A DNA stretch of 64,000 nt from Carcinoscorpius rotundicauda (GCA_011833715.1 CM022391.1:149858575-149922574), one strand, 5' to 3'. Positions 49,601 to 55,313 are shown, counted from the stretch's first letter. Numbers and translations: made by a program. The notes: generated from the letters alone by a model not told the origin.

Positions 49601-50461
49601 AATAGTAGAAAGAGATTGTTATCGGTATCATACCTTCGGTATACTCCTCAACATCAAAAGTTCTCCTTAATTCTTTCTTATTCATCATTTCGTGTAGTTT
49701 CTTTACAGGCTGTAAATAAAACCAGTAAATGTGGTTAATTAAACTATGAGTGGAAGTTTTGTTTAAACGTACACCATACACTTCAATGATTTCCAGTATT
49801 TGTTATCCCAAGGACTAGTTATGTCTTTGTAAAAATCAATCAGTTGTGAATAGCTTTGTGTTGTGCCTGATATGTTTTTTTTTCAAAACGTTTTAAGGTG
49901 GGAGTTATAAGGTCCATTCATCTTAAAATACTAAGAAAGAAAAATTCTTTTCACCTTTTACTAACACAAATTTCAAAAGAAAATGTTTCTTTCACAGTAC
50001 TTTTAAATTATTTCTTTCTTTATTTTGTTTCACTAAATGTTTCTTCAGACCATACGTTGAAATCATTGCTATAGTTTAATTTCTGCTTTCTTTAACAACC
50101 ACTTTTAAATTACTTGAACCCGATTGGTCTGTTTAACTTCTCTCTTCAAATAGCAACTAACGCTATATGTAAAATTGATTTTTTCACTTCTTCAAAACTC
50201 TTAAATAACACATATCTTATCAGCAGAACTTAATCGATACAATTTAATTTACTTATGTAAAAACAAAAATCTCAGAAATTTTCATCAGTTCAAGTTTTTT
50301 GCCGTTAAGTTATATTAAAAGAAACTTACTATGTTAGCATGAATGTTTCGAACTTGAGGTAAAATACATGACATCACATGCAAGGTAAAAAAAAACCTCG
50401 TAGATAGCCTTAAATGGATTACTTTTCGATGCTGGCGTGAAGTATATCCATATTCGTCCAT
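21744..50461 (-). CDS. ADAMTS-type secreted zinc metalloprotease, 16 coding exons
   Basis: The joined exons give 768 residues with no stop or frameshift. Domain order: likely signal peptide (1-42), M12B prodomain (about 45-245, with CHYYG...FSYCG), metalloprotease from YLELAIFVDE (about 249) to about 465, disintegrin-like (468-546), one thrombospondin-1-like repeat (566-620, GGWSDW with a CKSGC core) and a cysteine-rich domain (622 to about 715), then an acidic serine/threonine-containing tail. The zinc site HEIAHNLGLYHD (415-426) matches HExxHxxGxxHD and the Met-turn is GFIMSPS (Met441). It should be a secreted endopeptidase of extracellular matrix or plasma proteins, with the prodomain removed on maturation; the substrate is unknown. 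N-glycosylation sequons occur at about 119, 146 and 235. There is no spacer domain and no extra TSP1 repeats, so it is shorter than most ADAMTS enzymes and resembles ADAMTS-like proteases of ticks and other arthropods. Only exon 1 is doubtful. Confidence 0.9.
23109..23220 (-). CDS. Metalloprotease exon 15 (cysteine-rich domain)
   Basis: 112 bases, acceptor GTTTTAG, donor GTAAGAAT, phase 0 in and 1 out. HPVKYASKKCEEFS corresponds to the FR--QC--F start of the ADAMTS cysteine-rich domain. Confidence 0.9.
23498..23627 (+). repeat. SINE family 3, best-preserved copy
   Basis: The head is GGCCCCCCAATGGCTCAGCG with the A box, a GCGGACTTACACGCTAAAAT anticodon arm and B box GGGTTTCGATACCC. Then come GTGGTGGGCAGAGCACAGAT, the shared tail and CAAAACAACAACAAAA. 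A target duplication of about 10 bases, ATGACATT(T/A)AA, is present on both sides (23487 and 23628). The copy is intronic. Confidence 0.93.
23640..25750. other. Intron 14 of the metalloprotease gene (rest)
   Basis: This is non-coding. Around 24,630-24,760 it is less AT-rich than its surroundings and may be an unrecognised old element. I see no exon in it. Confidence 0.5.
25751..25817 (-). CDS. Metalloprotease exon 14 (end of TSP1-like repeat)
   Basis: 67 bases, acceptor TTCTCCTCTAG, donor GTAAGTTC, phase 2 in and 0 out. It encodes PKNTETRCVGEPRRVQFC and DDSD, the CNNP-P---G--C-G-----C half of the repeat. Confidence 0.92.
26277..26456. repeat. Degenerate minisatellite, about 32-base unit
   Basis: Five to six units alternate CAAC(T/G)GA or GACCAAC starts with TTGAAAT(A/T)TGATAC(A/G) ends. 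The end phrase is at 26294-26309, 26360-26375 and 26419-26434, with a weaker reading in between. It lies in the metalloprotease intron, 60 bases from exon 13. Confidence 0.65.
26516..26670 (-). CDS. Metalloprotease exon 13 (TSP1-like repeat)
   Basis: 155 bases, acceptor CTCTCCGTAG, donor GTAATAAC, phase 0 in and 2 out. WCKSGQCVSWG closes the disintegrin-like part; EGGWSDWHDGQCKSGCIQ starts the thrombospondin repeat, and GFREDRRYCTNPK follows. The usual CSRTCGGG core is replaced by CKSGC, so the repeat is atypical. Confidence 0.93.
26963..27139 (-). repeat. SINE family 1, 3' two-thirds
   Basis: This is a reverse copy with the complement of the tail (GCAAAGCCTTACTAGGGCTA), CCAAATTTAGCAGTGTAAGA and AGTGGGATTGATCGTAC to CGCCCCCA. 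The tRNA-like head is absent. It is intronic. Confidence 0.87.
27670..27765 (-). CDS. Metalloprotease exon 12 (disintegrin-like, second half)
   Basis: 96 bases, acceptor CTGTTTCAG, donor GTAAGTAG, phase 0 both sides. EVCNGILCKSPNR and GPALEGTYCGKKN match --C--LWC--------PA-EGT-CG of ADAMTS proteins. Confidence 0.95.
28066..28336 (-). repeat. SINE family 1, full-length
   Basis: This is a full reverse copy ending in the complement of the head (AACCAGCGACTTTCGGATTA, CGAGTCGAGCGCC, CATGCCGGGCC). It is intronic. The plus-strand frame that ends at 28126 overlaps its end and is not a gene. Confidence 0.92.
28337..29740. other. Intronic AT-rich stretch
   Basis: No exon is seen. A short near-perfect inverted repeat (GATCACGAACT ... 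AGTTGTGATC) lies at 28808-28838. The open frames at 28398-28616 and 29500-29748 lack any domain. Confidence 0.5.
29741..30870 (+). mobile_element. Tc1-type DNA transposon, decayed, close to a fish-type family
   Basis: The frame from ATG 29851 begins MGLTEELSDFQ and carries TTAQPRSGRTHKL, NVSTRTVRQE, HGRAATHKPKI and LEWCKSHCHWTLEQWKHVF. A stop at 30274 replaces the Trp of the WSDESRF box. In the same frame the rest is still readable (RMPGERYLSECIVPTVKF, GGRIMVWG) but stops accumulate, and the second and third catalytic Asp regions are destroyed. Leader bases before the ATG (CAATCTCCATAGACAAACAT) are also familiar from Tc1 elements of salmonids and lampreys. The element sits in intron 11. Both ends are approximate; I did not define inverted repeats. 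Confidence 0.85.
31000..31090 (-). repeat. SINE family 3, diverged
   Basis: This is a reverse copy: AGCTGCAGAATGGACTATAC (tail complement), ACCGATTCAACCTTAGATTT (B-box side), TAACTTACCGCTGAGATAGC (head complement). Confidence 0.6.
31103..32262 (-). mobile_element. Tc1-like transposon, second family, copy A
   Basis: The ends form imperfect inverted repeats: CAGTTTCTTGCAAAAGTA at the left, after TA, and the complement of CAGTGTATTGCAAAAGTA at the right. Minus-strand pieces of a Tc1 transposase survive in several frames: SRKLVIDAPMKPTV and EQTGMYKLVAKKSHH (DNA-binding side; part of the frame 32166-31879), DLKLGQKFAFQ, and VNVLECPSQSPGLNPA containing the third catalytic Asp region. There are many stops. 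The copy is intronic. Confidence 0.75.
32445..32592 (-). CDS. Metalloprotease exon 11 (disintegrin-like, first half)
   Basis: 148 bases, acceptor TACTTCTACAG, donor GTAAGTG, phase 2 in and 0 out. It encodes SCLKDHQAQDD and ELFPGQTWDVYEQCKFYI, the CL-D-----LPGQ-YD--EQC signature of the ADAMTS disintegrin-like domain. The intron before it carries the Tc1-like and mariner copies at 35.6-37.4 kb. Confidence 0.95.
32593..33984. other. Intronic AT-rich stretch
   Basis: I see no exon, RNA or recognisable repeat here. Confidence 0.5.
33985..34187 (-). repeat. SINE family 1, lacking the tRNA-like head
   Basis: This is a reverse copy from TTTGTTTGTTTTGAATTTCG through the whole body to AAAGGGCGAGTATGTTTGGT. 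It then ends abruptly, so it is 5'-truncated. Confidence 0.9.
34188..35599. other. Intronic AT-rich stretch
   Basis: I see no exon or recognisable repeat here. Confidence 0.5.
35600..36045 (+). mobile_element. Tc1-like second family, fragment B
   Basis: The plus strand reads GMYERAARKKPSLKMNHIES, then YMEFAKKHINNT and YNASPTQHTPS, followed by a decayed GGG-IM--G region. It is the same family as copy A (compare TGMYKLVAKKSHH and ATYVNNT) but in the opposite orientation and without ends. Confidence 0.7.
36050..37366 (-). mobile_element. Tc1-like second family, copy C, split by a mariner
   Basis: Plus-strand bases 36060-36160 (ATGTCTCAGCCTTAGAACTT ... CTGCTTGCCGGGCTACTTAG) parallel copy A at 31,965-32,060. 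Bases 37,245-37,366 (TTGGAGTAGATTGCGTGG ... AACAGCAACAAAATG ... TTTGCAAGAGGGGTGAATAC) parallel copy A at 32,135-32,262. About 1 kb between them is not Tc1 and contains the mariner remnant. The simplest reading is insertion of a mariner into an older Tc1. Confidence 0.65.
36245..36800 (-). pseudogene. mariner transposase remnant, C-terminal half
   Basis: Reading the minus strand from about 36,800 leftward gives GDENWMYY-like (first catalytic Asp region), then KVLLSVGVIHFELLPLN, CCQQLERLNFTLKEKRPA, YVVLHQDNEQPHKVKSK (second catalytic Asp) and a decayed C-terminus. These follow the mariner order W-DE, KVLLSVWWD--G--HFELLP, YCQQL-RL---L, RPAL-, -FHQDNARPH. The HQDN box is intact, but the third Asp (PYSPDL) region and the DNA-binding half are not recognisable. 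It is nested in Tc1 copy C. Confidence 0.85.
37394..37668 (-). repeat. SINE family 1, full-length with target duplication
   Basis: This is a full reverse copy from GGTTTGGTTTGTTTTGAATT to GCCATGCCGGGGC. The flanking GAAGCAGT occurs at 37,381-37,388 and again at 37,670-37,677. It lies in intron 10 beside the end of Tc1 copy C and about 370 bases from exon 10. Confidence 0.92.
38037..38171 (-). CDS. Metalloprotease exon 10 (second half of zinc site, Met-turn)
   Basis: 135 bases, acceptor ATATATTTCAG, donor GTAATC, phase 2 in and 2 out. LGLYHDGWPKNSRC completes the zinc motif with the third histidine and the Asp that marks adamalysin/ADAMTS proteases. GFIMSPS is the Met-turn, and TWSACSKNIL is the usual end of the catalytic domain. 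Confidence 0.95.
39145..39490. repeat. Degenerate minisatellite, about six units of 50-60 bases
   Basis: Each unit reads roughly TTA(C/G)TGTCA(C/G)(G/A)TTTACTCC-AGGAATTTACCA(C/T)CT followed by an A-rich spacer. Unit starts are near 39,153, 39,207, 39,263, 39,321, 39,380 and 39,430. It fills part of the intron between the two halves of the zinc-site coding sequence and ends about 75 bases from exon 9. Confidence 0.7.
39565..39706 (-). CDS. Metalloprotease exon 9 (first half of zinc site)
   Basis: 142 bases, acceptor CATACTGTATAG, donor GTAAGAC, phase 1 in and 2 out. GLAPIDGVCKMSTNCVICE is the conserved GLA----MC strand. The exon ends VVHEIAHN, so the intron splits the zinc motif HExxHxxGxxHD after its second histidine. 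Confidence 0.95.
39918..39965 (+). repeat. SINE family 2, head fragment
   Basis: ACAGCGAAAAGCTTACGGAT followed by TTACAACGCTAAAATCAGAG and GTTCG matches the middle of the family-2 tRNA-like head. The tail is absent. Confidence 0.6.
39966..41061. other. Intronic AT-rich stretch
   Basis: This stretch is T-rich on the plus strand at about 40,200-40,600. I see no exon or recognisable repeat. Confidence 0.5.
41062..41340 (+). repeat. SINE family 1, full-length, well preserved
   Basis: Head TAATGGCCAAGCGCGTTAAG with ACTCGTAATCTGAGGGTCGC and B box GGGTTGGCATCCC, complete body, and CAAACAAACAAAC tail. It lies in the intron between exons 9 and 8, about 150 bases from exon 8. Confidence 0.94.
41493..41545 (-). 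CDS. Metalloprotease exon 8 (53-base micro-exon)
   Basis: 53 bases, acceptor GTTTTTCAG, donor GTAAGAG, phase 2 in and 1 out. It encodes RDFYHNEGWGKKTHVTI between LFLSG and GLAPIDGVC. Only this phase keeps the frame open, which supports the small exon. Confidence 0.88.
41546..43112. other. Intron between metalloprotease exons 7 and 8
   Basis: AT-rich, with a poly-A run near 41,750. I see no exon or recognisable repeat. Confidence 0.5.
43113..43240 (-). CDS. Metalloprotease exon 7 (catalytic domain)
   Basis: 128 bases, acceptor AATGTTACAG, donor GTAAAT after TCTGG, phase 0 in and 2 out. It encodes YTFLREFCKYQTFKNPGGDG and NPNHWDMALFLSG, matching the ADAMTS pattern FC-WQ---NP--D--P-H-D-A-LLT. 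Confidence 0.93.
43241..44198. other. Intron between metalloprotease exons 6 and 7
   Basis: AT-rich and without a recognisable repeat. The open frames that overlap it continue out of exon 7 or are antisense. Confidence 0.5.
44199..44282 (-). CDS. Metalloprotease exon 6 (catalytic domain)
   Basis: 84 bases, acceptor ATTTTAAAG, donor GTGAGT, phase 0 both sides. It encodes LEALFCQPFLGSELHITLVY and LNIMKELP, equivalent to the ---LY-DPSLG--I-I-LVRL strand of M12B proteases. A second AG four bases inside the exon (CTAG) would break the frame. Confidence 0.9.
45000..45095 (-). repeat. SINE family 1, decayed fragment
   Basis: AAGTTACACGAGAGTGACTG, CACTAATTTAGCACTAAAGG and CTACAGCCAACTCTTGGGCT match the complement of the family-1 tail and body. 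Confidence 0.7.
45753..45852 (-). repeat. SINE family 2, diverged
   Basis: This is a reverse copy: AGAGCAAAGTCACATTAGCT, CTGTTGAGTCCAATAAGAAG, AATCAAATTCTGGATTTTAA, then GTCTGTAAACTCACC. Confidence 0.75.
45985..46150 (+). repeat. SINE family 1, highly diverged
   Basis: GACGATCGACTAACATTCAA (anticodon arm), GATTGAAAGTC (decayed B box), ATATGTTCGCCTTTTCCACT, GTGAGAGCATTTTAGTAAA and GGTTGGTGGGTGATGATGTC follow the family order. The 3' end is lost. Confidence 0.65.
46332..46535 (+). repeat. SINE family 1, 3'-shortened, next to exon 5
   Basis: Head GGCCTGGCATGCCCAGGTGG with ACTCGTAATTCGAATCCCC (a deletion joins the anticodon arm to the B box). The body runs to ACACTACTGAGGTAGGGAAG, where it breaks off. 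It ends about 45 bases from the exon 5 splice donor. Confidence 0.88.
46579..46781 (-). CDS. Metalloprotease exon 5 (pro/catalytic junction)
   Basis: 203 bases, acceptor TCTGTATTAG, donor GTAAAAC, phase 1 in and 0 out. It starts with a hydrophilic linker, passes EKREVR (a possible basic cleavage region, weaker than a full furin site) and enters the protease with NYLELAIFVDEMAYKKF. A family-1 SINE ends about 45 bases beyond the donor in the intron. Confidence 0.92.
46782..48042. other. Intronic AT-rich stretch
   Basis: I see no exon or recognisable repeat here. The frame at 47883-48065 is partly SINE. Confidence 0.5.
48043..48172 (+). repeat. SINE family 3, diverged
   Basis: CCCTTTCTGACCGAGCGGTA, AGTCTGCATGATGACGCTGA, AAATTGGGTTTATATACCTG, then AGCAGAACACAGACATTTCA and GTGTAGTTTTGTTGCTTAAC follow the family-3 order. 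Confidence 0.75.
48293..48455 (-). CDS. Metalloprotease exon 4 (end of prodomain fold)
   Basis: 163 bases, acceptor TTCTCATAG, donor GTAAAT, phase 0 in and 1 out. KGIILLSDRGFDIKPVPDRL corresponds to the conserved GLI----F-IEPLP strand. The rest (ENTIPHIVTEPSQSS) is a hydrophilic linker. Confidence 0.9.
48905..49182 (-). CDS. Metalloprotease exon 3 (M12B prodomain core)
   Basis: 278 bases, acceptor TTTTTGCAG, donor GTAAGTG, phase 1 in and 0 out. It contains VPEYQVIHVRMRHR, YVFGQQVELTLKLNN, SPNFTVVE and the cysteine pair of NCHYYGRNN...AFSYCGSDIGM, the hallmark of Pep_M12B propeptides (C-Y-G ... S-C-G--G). Confidence 0.92.
49300..49560. repeat. Degenerate minisatellite, about 60-base unit
   Basis: The phrase TTTCTAAAGN(3-5)A(A/T)TTTACACCACGGGTAAA recurs with changes at about 49,315, 49,420 and 49,500, plus a partial at 49,470. 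It lies in the intron between exons 3 and 2. Confidence 0.5.
49634..49709 (-). CDS. Metalloprotease exon 2 (start of prodomain)
   Basis: 76 bases between TTTATTTACAG and GTATGA, phase 0 in and 1 out. It encodes PVKKLHEMMNKKELRRTF and DVEEYTE. The KLHxxMxxxEL pattern and the acidic run before VPEYQV are typical of arthropod ADAMTS prodomain starts. Confidence 0.82.
50330..50461 (-). CDS. Metalloprotease exon 1 (putative start and signal peptide)
   Basis: ATG at 50461-50459, 44 codons, donor ATA|GTAAGT, phase 0, which fits exon 2. The hydrophobic stretch RFFFTLHVMSCIL followed by PQVRNIHA could be a signal peptide with an unusually long, basic N-region of about 22 residues. An acceptor-like TTTTTAG lies 17 bases upstream of the ATG, so the exon might instead be internal. 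Support is donor quality, phase and a weak signal peptide only. Confidence 0.5.
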
Positions 50462-51302
50462 GATGTAGTTTAACTCTAAAAATGAACTGAATTACTATTT
50501 TTTCAATACATAAGACAATATACATGCTACAGAAATCATATCACATATTAAAAATTATTTTCACTACTCCTCTAAGTTAGAGTCAGGGAACCAGACTACA
50601 CAAAATCGTGAAGAAAATTAAAAATTATACTTTCTATTTTCCTTCGACAAGTAAAATCTTCAGACAATAATCACATAAAACATCATTAGTTTGTTTTTTT
50701 ATAATACTGATTTCCAAAATGAATATAATACATCAAAGAAACGTGAGAATCGTTCATAATGGAAGATATCAAAAATTTAAATGTTTAAAACTGTCGAGAG
50801 TCTGATCCATCTAGACTTACAATATTGCCAAACTAATGTATGAAAGTGTATAAAAACAGTAAATAAAAAAAACTATTTCGAAATAGCCTTAGAATTTTAT
50901 AATCAGACCTACCAGACTCCCGGTCTTAAATAAACTTTAGTCTATGCAGAACAAAACAAATGACAGAGCAAAAAACATTTTCATTGACAATATTTTCAGA
51001 ACTAGAATAGCAACTTAATCACTCATGCATTCATACTTGAAATACTTGTATAGAAACGCCCTTCTAGTTGACACATTCATTGAAAAATATCTTTATTAAA
51101 TACTGACATTTAGTTTGCACCCTTGTGTCAGACACAGCATAAATAATCCAACATGAAACTTTTTTGTTTCTTGTTACGCACAAAGCTAGAAAATGGTTTG
51201 ACTTTCCGAAGTATCATTATGAACTTGGTGTTTAACAACAGCAATCAAGTAAATAACTTATTTAATGTACATATTTCACAGATGTATTTCGTTCACAGAT
51301 AA
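50462..51302. other. AT-rich stretch upstream of putative exon 1
   Basis: I see no further exon that I can support and no convincing promoter. The metalloprotease 5' UTR and promoter should lie here or further right. Confidence 0.4.
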
Positions 51303-51425
51303 GCCTCCAGTGACACAGCTGTACATCTTCGGATTTATAATGCTAGAAATCGAGTTTCTATAATCAAGATGGGCAAAGCACAGATAGCCTATTGTGTAGT
51401 TTTGTAGTTAACTAAAGACAAACAA
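51303..51425 (+). repeat. SINE family 3, diverged
   Basis: GTGACACAGCTGTACATCTT, CGGATTTATAATGCTAGAAA, TCGAGTTTCTATAATCAAGA, then GGGCAAAGCACAGATAGCCT and ATTGTGTAGTTTTGTAGTTA. The head is decayed and the tail is good. Confidence 0.82.
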
Positions 51426-52576
51426 ATTCATAGATTTACTACACATAAATAATAGATAATATTAAAAGGTTGATCAGAAACCAAAAACACTAGACAAAAA
51501 AGGCAAATAACGAGTTACAAAACGTTTCTTTTTATGGTTAAATTTAGTCTTTAGAAATTAAAGATAGCATCACTTGCAAACAGAAAAAAATCAGAATCTA
51601 AAATTATTTTTTCTAACCATAAAAGCAAGATAAAAGTAAAGCCTTGTAAAAAAATATTTGATATTTCTCAAGTTTTCATGTTGATAGACAGCCCTGCGTT
51701 AAGGGCAACATAATCAAAAAGATAAAACTAATAGCTGCTATAATTTATATCTAATAGTGGTATTTTTAACATTGATAAAAAATATACTGTAAAATTACGT
51801 AGTAAATAATCATTATACAGATAAACCGATCAAAATATATATTTGGTATTACAACGTTAAAATGCAGGATTCGTATCCACGGGGAACAGAAAGGAAATAA
51901 TTTATTGCATACTTTTGCACTGAGAAAACCATCATCCTTCTGGGTAATATGAAAACAACTGAGATGACGTAATGGTTAAGAACTTGTTCTTTTACCATTT
52001 TATAACTCGTGTTAAAATATATCTGTGATACATAAACAAAAATAAGATACCTCTTCTCTTTCTTGGACTATTCTTATTGAATTTCGGAATAAAACAATAT
52101 CCTTTTTTGCTTAGTTCTATCCGACCCTTACATCTGTTCCGCATAGAAAGTTCTTCGAACCTTTTATCGAGTTCCAATTGAACTTCTTATCGATTATAGC
52201 AGCAGGTAATTACTACAGGTAACAAGGCTATGTTATATACATGCTGGCACCAGTCACTACTTTTACCCGCATAAAGAGTACGGCCCCCCTCCGGGAAACT
52301 ACAAAGACACATGACGGGGACATAAAAAAAAATTGATGCGGGAGAAATAATTAATGATTTATTAAAATTCTTAACACAACTGGACTAAAGCTATTTTAAC
52401 TAGAAACTGTAAGTGCATAGCATTACTAATGTCTTGCCTTAAGTGTCCACAACGCTTTTATTAATCAGTTTTATTCTATATTTTAATATCAGTTACAATA
52501 TCACGATGTTACATTCGTACGTAAAGCACTTGAATTTTATTTCATGTTTTTCAGCAAAACAATTTCCCTATTTTTC
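51426..52576. other. Non-coding stretch with one exon-like minus-strand frame
   Basis: Mostly AT-rich. A minus-strand frame at 52,177-52,035 is lysine/arginine-rich (MRNRCKGRIELSKKGYC, NSPRKRR) and ends at AGAAGAG|GTATCT, which looks like a splice donor. It matches no family I know. A short GC-rich patch lies at 52,280-52,320. A possible partial family-3 SINE lies at 51,852-51,890. Confidence 0.4.
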
Positions 52577-52682
52577 TTAGCGGTAATTCTGTGGGCTTAT
52601 AATACTAAAATCTGGATTTCTATAACCACTGTTGGCAAAGCACAGATAGCCCGTTGCGTAGCTTGGCACTTAACAATTTTTT
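52577..52682 (+). repeat. SINE family 3, near full length
   Basis: TTAGCGGTAATTCTGTGGGC, TTATAATACTAAAATCTGGA, TTTCTATAACCACTGTTGGC, then AAAGCACAGATAGCCCGTTG and CGTAGCTTGGCACTTAAC. The plus-strand open frame 52544-52948 spans this SINE and the next one and is not a gene. Confidence 0.85.
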
Positions 52683-52809
52683 TATTTCATTTGAGCTCTT
52701 TTAATAGCTATATGATATCTCCACAACATGAATTTAAGAAAGTCAAATATCAAGAAATATACATTAAAATGCATTCATTTCATTTTAAATGTATATGCAC
52801 CTTTTGTGT

Positions 52810-52921
52810 GTTTTTTTCTTGTAGCAAAGCCACATCGGACTATCTGTTGAGCCCACCGAAGGGAATCAAACCCTTGATTTTAACGTTGCAAATCCGTAGG
52901 CTTACCACTCTACTTGCGGGA
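52810..52921 (-). repeat. SINE family 2, well preserved
   Basis: This is a reverse copy: TTTTTCTTGTAGCAAAGCCA, CATCGGACTATCTGTTGAGC, CCACCGAAGGGAATCAAACC, then TTGATTTTAACGTTGCAAAT and CCGTAGGCTTACCACT. Confidence 0.9.
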
Positions 52922-53932
52922 GACGTGTCTTTTCTCCCACTTCATTAAATTCGTATTTTTAATTATGTATTTTAAAATGTATTATTTAATTATTGGTCCC
53001 CCGTACAGTATATTTAAGTACATAGTACAGTATATAAAATTACAGTATTACAGTATATAAAATTGAAAAATAATATTTTATTAACCTTGATAAGATATTA
53101 TATTGAAAATTCAATCAAACAATGAACATCGTATTCTCGGAATTTTATATTTTCTCTTTTCCACATCAAAAAAATGGTGCGCTGTTTATTACTCGACACA
53201 AATTCGGCGAAATGATACTTTGAATATCAATGTTGAACAAATATTATTCTGACATGATTGTTCAGTTGGTATTCTAAGTGTCTGAACTTTATTGTAACAT
53301 TATTAAATTATTTCTGTAAAGTGTAAGTCAGTTTGATGGATCACATACTAAACTTTATTAATTATAATGAAATATACTTTAAGCACAACGAGAGAACAAG
53401 AGAGTGGGTGATTTTAAGTTTCACAAATAATTCAAAGTATCAAAATGGCCACGACTGACGTCCTTGCAGTTAGGAACATATTTTGCAAATATATTCCATC
53501 TCATAACTATCACTATGAAATTTATTTATCAAAAGGCATTCCTTTCTTGTGCATACCAGATGCACCTTGTATATTGAAATAATATTTATGTGTGAAATCA
53601 TGTAGGATTAAATATTTAAATCGTAATTATGTAATTCGAACATTTTCAGCAGGTAATTTGTATGGAAAATGATAATCGTGGCCATTGAAGAAGGAAAAAA
53701 AAATTCAAGGTCGATTGAATTTCCTGTGATTATAAAGATTTTAATTGATATGGATGAGTTTAACTCAGATAATTATTTTCATCTACCCCTATAAATACAG
53801 GTCGCTAAACTCTATTGTTAAGCTTTACTGGAAACACTGTCTTGATAAATACCAGTATCGGTTTTTATAATGTGTTAATATAAACCACTTGTTCGATGTA
53901 CACGCTGACGTTCTGTGTACAAAAAGGAAGCA
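52922..53932. other. AT-rich non-coding stretch
   Basis: I see no gene or recognisable repeat here. CAGTATATAAAATT occurs in a short local duplication near 53,027-53,065. Confidence 0.5.
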
Positions 53933-54010
53933 AATTAGGCTAAAACATAGTAAACCGTCTGTGTTATACCCACCGCAGTATCAAAACTCGATTTTTAACA
54001 TAATAAAACC
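53933..54010 (-). repeat. SINE family 3, decayed fragment
   Basis: ACCGTCTGTGTTATACCCAC, CGCAGTATCAAAACTCGATT and TTTAACATAATAAAACC follow the complement of the tail, B box and anticodon arm of family 3. Confidence 0.5.
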
Positions 54011-54116
54011 TCAAAGTTTCAAGGGGCCAAACGATCATACAAAATACTATTCGTATTAACTGATTACATGAGGTTTGAACAACGTGATAGAAATGCTGCT
54101 GTACTTATTGTATTTG

Positions 54117-54225
54117 TAGTTAACCACAAAAATACATTATGGGTTATTTGTTCTTAGCCCACCACGCGTATCGAAACCCGGTTTCTATCGTTGGAAGTTT
54201 AAAGACATGCCTCTATGTCACGGGG
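54117..54225 (-). repeat. SINE family 3, diverged
   Basis: This is a reverse copy: TAGTTAACCACAAAAATACA, TAGCCCACCACGCGTATCGA, AACCCGGTTTCTATCGTTGG, then GACATGCCTCTATGTCACGG (head complement). Confidence 0.8.
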
Positions 54226-54457
54226 TCTGTAACTAATGACGGGTTTAATTATTAACCAATAATTTTAATTTTTTGAAATGGTACTTTATTCATTTAAATT
54301 CTATTGGATTTATCTTCAAGCATTTCTCCATGTAAATAAGCATGGATAGATCCATTCCTTCTTAAATTTAAACCACATTTTTCTCAGAAGCGAAGCGCTG
54401 ACTTTTGGCACTACGCATTCAGCAGAAGATGTAATCTACAAGTCACCCATCAGAGTG

Positions 54458-54577
54458 GGCCCCCGCTAGTTCAGCGGTAAGTCTCCAAAGTTACAACGCT
54501 AAAACCAGTGGTTCAATGCCCTTCAATGGGCTCAGCAGATAGCCCGATGTGACTTTGTTATAAGAAAAACACACACA
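54458..54577 (+). repeat. SINE family 2, full-length with target duplication
   Basis: Head GGCCCCCGCTAGTTCAGCGG (A box), TTACAACGCTAAAACCAGTG, B box GGTTCAATGCCC, then GGGCTCAGCAGATAGCCCGA and TGTGACTTTGTTATAAG with an ACACACAC end. The 11-base CCATCAGAGTG flanks it on both sides (54,447-54,457 and 54,578-54,588). It is the reference copy of the family in this window. Confidence 0.93.
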
Positions 54578-55044
54578 CCATCAGAGTGAAAATCACTTCA
54601 TTTGAAATGTAAAGTACCATCACTATCAGGTTTGAAGATTTTCACACACTAAATATTCTTTACAAAGATTAATGTTCACTCTATCAATCAATTAAACATT
54701 GCCACCAAAAGTAGCATTGAAAGAACCATTTTCAATGCCGAAATTATTTTTTAAATTGTTCAGTAAAGAAAAAATAAGCTCAGTCAACTTAACGAAGCAA
54801 AAACGTTTCATGGTTAACGTTCGTCGATAGACCCATTTTCATAAGTAAAGTAACGAAAATTTCACTTGCTAATTTCAAGTCATTATTATTTTTGTACAAA
54901 AGTTCAATATTTACTGTACTGAACAAATTGAGTAATTTTTTTCCGACAGTGAAAATAACTACAACGAGTTCCTCCAAAGCTCACTTCACCACCATGGTGA
55001 CTACACCAACAATTAGCTTTTGTTTAGTTATTTTTTGGGGGGAA

Positions 55045-55313
55045 GCAGCCCGGCAAGTTTGTTAATGCGTGCGAATCGCAATCTGAGAGTTACGGGTTCG
55101 CATCCTGGTCGCACCAAATATGCTTGCCCTTTCAACCGTGGGGGCGTTATATGCGACGGTCAATCCCACTATTCGTTGGTAAAAGAATAGACCAAAAGTT
55201 GTCAGTGGGTGGTAATGACTAGCTGCTTTTCCTCTAGTCTTACACTGCTATATGAGGGACGGCTAGCGCAGATAGCCCTGGAGTAAGTTTGCGCAAAATT
55301 CAAAAACAAACAA
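55045..55313 (+). repeat. SINE family 1, full-length
   Basis: Head CAGCCCGGCAAGTTTGTTAA with CGAATCGCAATCTGAGAGTT and B box GGGTTCGCATCC. The complete body runs to GGAGTAAGTTTGCGCAAAAT and CAAAAACAAACAA. The anticodon-loop region differs from other copies (CGCAATC instead of CGTAATC). Confidence 0.93.

Noticed and set aside
52280..52320. Short GC-rich patch as a promoter of the metalloprotease gene
   Set aside because: No TATA box, initiator or supported exon next to it; it is too short to interpret.
52544..52948. Plus-strand open frame of 134 codons
   Set aside because: It crosses a family-3 SINE and a family-2 SINE in opposite orientations, so it is a chance frame.
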